A stretch of DNA of 64,000 nt from Antedon bifida. Its lineage: Eukaryota; Echinodermata; Crinoidea; Comatulida; Antedonidae. Shown piece after piece: positions 62,500 through 64,000 of the stretch. A program made the position numbers and the translations under genes. The first letter of the stretch is position 1; each line of letters begins with the position of its first letter. Below the pieces are notes generated by a model, which was not told the origin of the DNA, made no database searches, and was given only the letters and a program-made list of their open reading frames with translations. The stretch spans positions 17,150,417 to 17,214,416 of the forward strand of contig OY727101.1 of the NCBI GenBank assembly GCA_963402885.1, read 5' to 3'.

Positions 62500-63060
62500 T
62501 AACATTTCATTTAATAACGTGACAACACTATTTAATATTATTGGCAATGGTATATTAAATGCTAGATAAAATTAGAAGTGTATTTTTCACAATTTTAACA
62601 TTATCAAAATAGTACTAATGTTTACATTTATTTAGTAACAAGAAAATGTTGTTTAACTTGTTTTTCGTTAAAATAATAAATATTTACTATTGGTAAAATT
62701 AGATGCTAGTGACTTTTTAACGATAAAATTAGAAGTGACTTTTTAAAGATAAAATTAGAAGTGTATTTTCCAAAAATTGATTAAATATAGTACTAATGTT
62801 TACATTTCATTTAATAACATGAAAATGTTGTTTATTTTGTTTTTCATTAAAATAATAAATGTTTATTATTGGTAAAATTAGATGCTATGAATTTTTAACG
62901 ATGAAATTAGAAGTGACTTTTTAAAGATAAAATCAGAAGTGTATTTTCTAAAATATTAAAATAATAATAAATATTTACTATTGGTAAAATTAGATGGTAG
63001 TGACTTTTAAAAATAAAATTAAAAGTGTATTTCCAAAATGTTAAAATTGAAAGCTATTAC
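62500..63060. repeat. Diverged tandem repeat, three to four units of about 170 bases
   Basis: ATTGGTAAAATTAGATGCTA, then GATAAAATTAGAAGTG and GTGTATTTTCCAAAA, recur with a smaller repeat of TTTTTAAAGATAAAATTAGA nested inside. Confidence 0.75.
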
Positions 63061-63289
63061 CAATGTTTACATAACATTCAACATGATAATGTTGAAGCTG
63101 GTTTCCATGAAAATAATAAGCATAATTATTGATTAAATTCTAAGAATAATAGGTTGATGTTTAGCAGTTTTGACATTTGAAATTGTTACATAATGCTTAC
63201 AAACAGTAATTAGCCTATGAATTGGCAACTTTACGGTTTTATTCCTAAAACAAAAATCATAATTTTTGAAAACTATTGTGTTTTGCAAT

Positions 63290-63615
63290 AATGCCGCATA
63301 CAAGAAAATACTTGTTATACTGTAGGCGTCACATCCTTTTAAAAAAACGGGGGAGGGGTTTTTTTTAAATGTCTGTCAAAAATTATATCTTTGCAAATAT
63401 TTATTTCTTTAACAAAAATCATCATAATTTCTGAAACTTTATTCAATAATAATTATTGAATAAAGTCTCTGAAAAGGGGAAAAAACAATTTTCTGAAAAC
63501 TATTGAGTGATTTACAATGCCTTTATATAAGAAAATATTAATGTTAGGCATCACATCCTAAAAAAAATGGGGGGTGGGGAGGGGTTTTTTAAAAATGTGT
63601 CAACAATTTTATCTT
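63290..63615. repeat. Duplicated segment of about 230 bases
   Basis: AGGCGTCACATCCTTTTAAA and AGGCATCACATCCTAAAAAA, each followed by GGGGGAGGGGTTTTTT and TATCTTTGCAA, occur about 225 bases apart. Confidence 0.75.
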
Positions 63616-63799
63616 TGCAATTATTATCCTAGACTCATTTATTATTATTTAAATTTTGTATAACATTATGAGTACATAAAGGAATGATGAAGAAATTCAA
63701 AGAATATTAATTTTTTTGAAGTTACTGTAAAAGTTGGATATGAATGAAATACTAAAGTTGATAAATACACTATAAAAGTAGAAACATTGACTCAATTTG

Positions 63800-63860
63800 G
63801 ATAATGACGTCATAATAATGATGTCATAATCATGATGTAATAATCATGATGTCATAATCA
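63800..63860. repeat. ATGATGTCATAATC short repeat
   Basis: TGACGTCATAATAATGATGT then CATAATCATGATGTAATAAT: four units of about 15 bases, each half-palindromic (TGACGTCA-like). Confidence 0.75.
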
Positions 63861-64000
63861 CATAGGGCAAAATTCAAACCTAAAATACTGTACAAATACT
63901 GTATATAGTTTTTTACTATTTGAAAATCCATATCTTAAAAAAAATAAAATGTAATCAAAAACTTAATTATAAAGTGACACTTATTCGAAGCATTTAATTG

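Larger units (their letters stand above)
59159..64000 (-). other. Intron of the PKC gene running to the right edge
   Basis: An acceptor (ATTATAG) at 59160-59159 opens the hinge exon. I find no C1 or C2 domain exon in the remaining 4.8 kb on the minus strand. The stretch holds a MITE (60541-60829), a tRNA-derived repeat (61742), and tandem repeats near the end. Confidence 0.6.

Noticed and set aside
59159-64000. Search for PKC C1 or C2 domain exons at the right end
   Set aside because: No frame with the cysteine-histidine spacing of a C1 domain or a C2-like strand pattern was found, so this is treated as intron.

Overview
This window looks like nuclear DNA from an animal, probably a marine invertebrate deuterostome. 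An echinoderm or close relative is my guess at low confidence, because no marker gene settles it. The reasons are AT-rich sequence, multi-exon genes with GT..AG introns, sparse genes, very many short inverted-repeat transposons and minisatellites, and many GGCCTAG-rich patches. All genes use the standard code. I saw no bacterial operon, CRISPR array, rRNA, intact tRNA, or coding remnant of a reverse transcriptase, integrase or viral gene.

Seven conserved genes can be reconstructed exon by exon, with reading phase consistent across every junction. From left to right they are: the first coding exon of a DHRS7-like reductase (minus, runs off the left edge); TMX1 (minus, 5 exons, 265 aa); PPP1CB (minus, 8 exons, 325 aa); SRP9 (minus, 3 exons, 76 aa); PTGR2 (minus, 7 exons, 346 aa); ERLEC1 (minus, 11 coding exons, 440 aa); EIF1AD (plus, 4 coding exons, 173 aa). 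An eighth, a novel-type protein kinase C of the epsilon/eta class (minus), has its hinge and whole kinase domain here and its regulatory half beyond the right edge. A possible small two-exon gene of unknown function lies at about 30.77-31.13 kb (plus).

The genes are unrelated housekeeping and signalling genes and do not form a pathway. TMX1 and ERLEC1 both act in ER protein quality control and SRP9 in ER targeting, but their proximity is probably chance. ERLEC1 and EIF1AD are head-to-head and probably share a promoter. Five of the genes, and the kinase through its two vertebrate paralogues, map in human to 2p or 14q, so this segment resembles the unduplicated ancestor of the 2p/14q paralogon.

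The remainder is introns and gene-poor DNA rich in repeats. One palindromic MITE family (ends AAGCTCTGTCTACACTATCA) occurs 13 times. At least nine other inverted-repeat families are present, some nested. There are also large minisatellites at 17.39-18.7 kb, 39.04-39.74 kb and 55.98-56.6 kb; the last has grown inside a transposon. The longest uninterrupted reading frames in the window are translations of these minisatellites, not genes. I found no clear sign of a new multi-gene system. The most distinctive material is the transposon and minisatellite biology and the linkage pattern.
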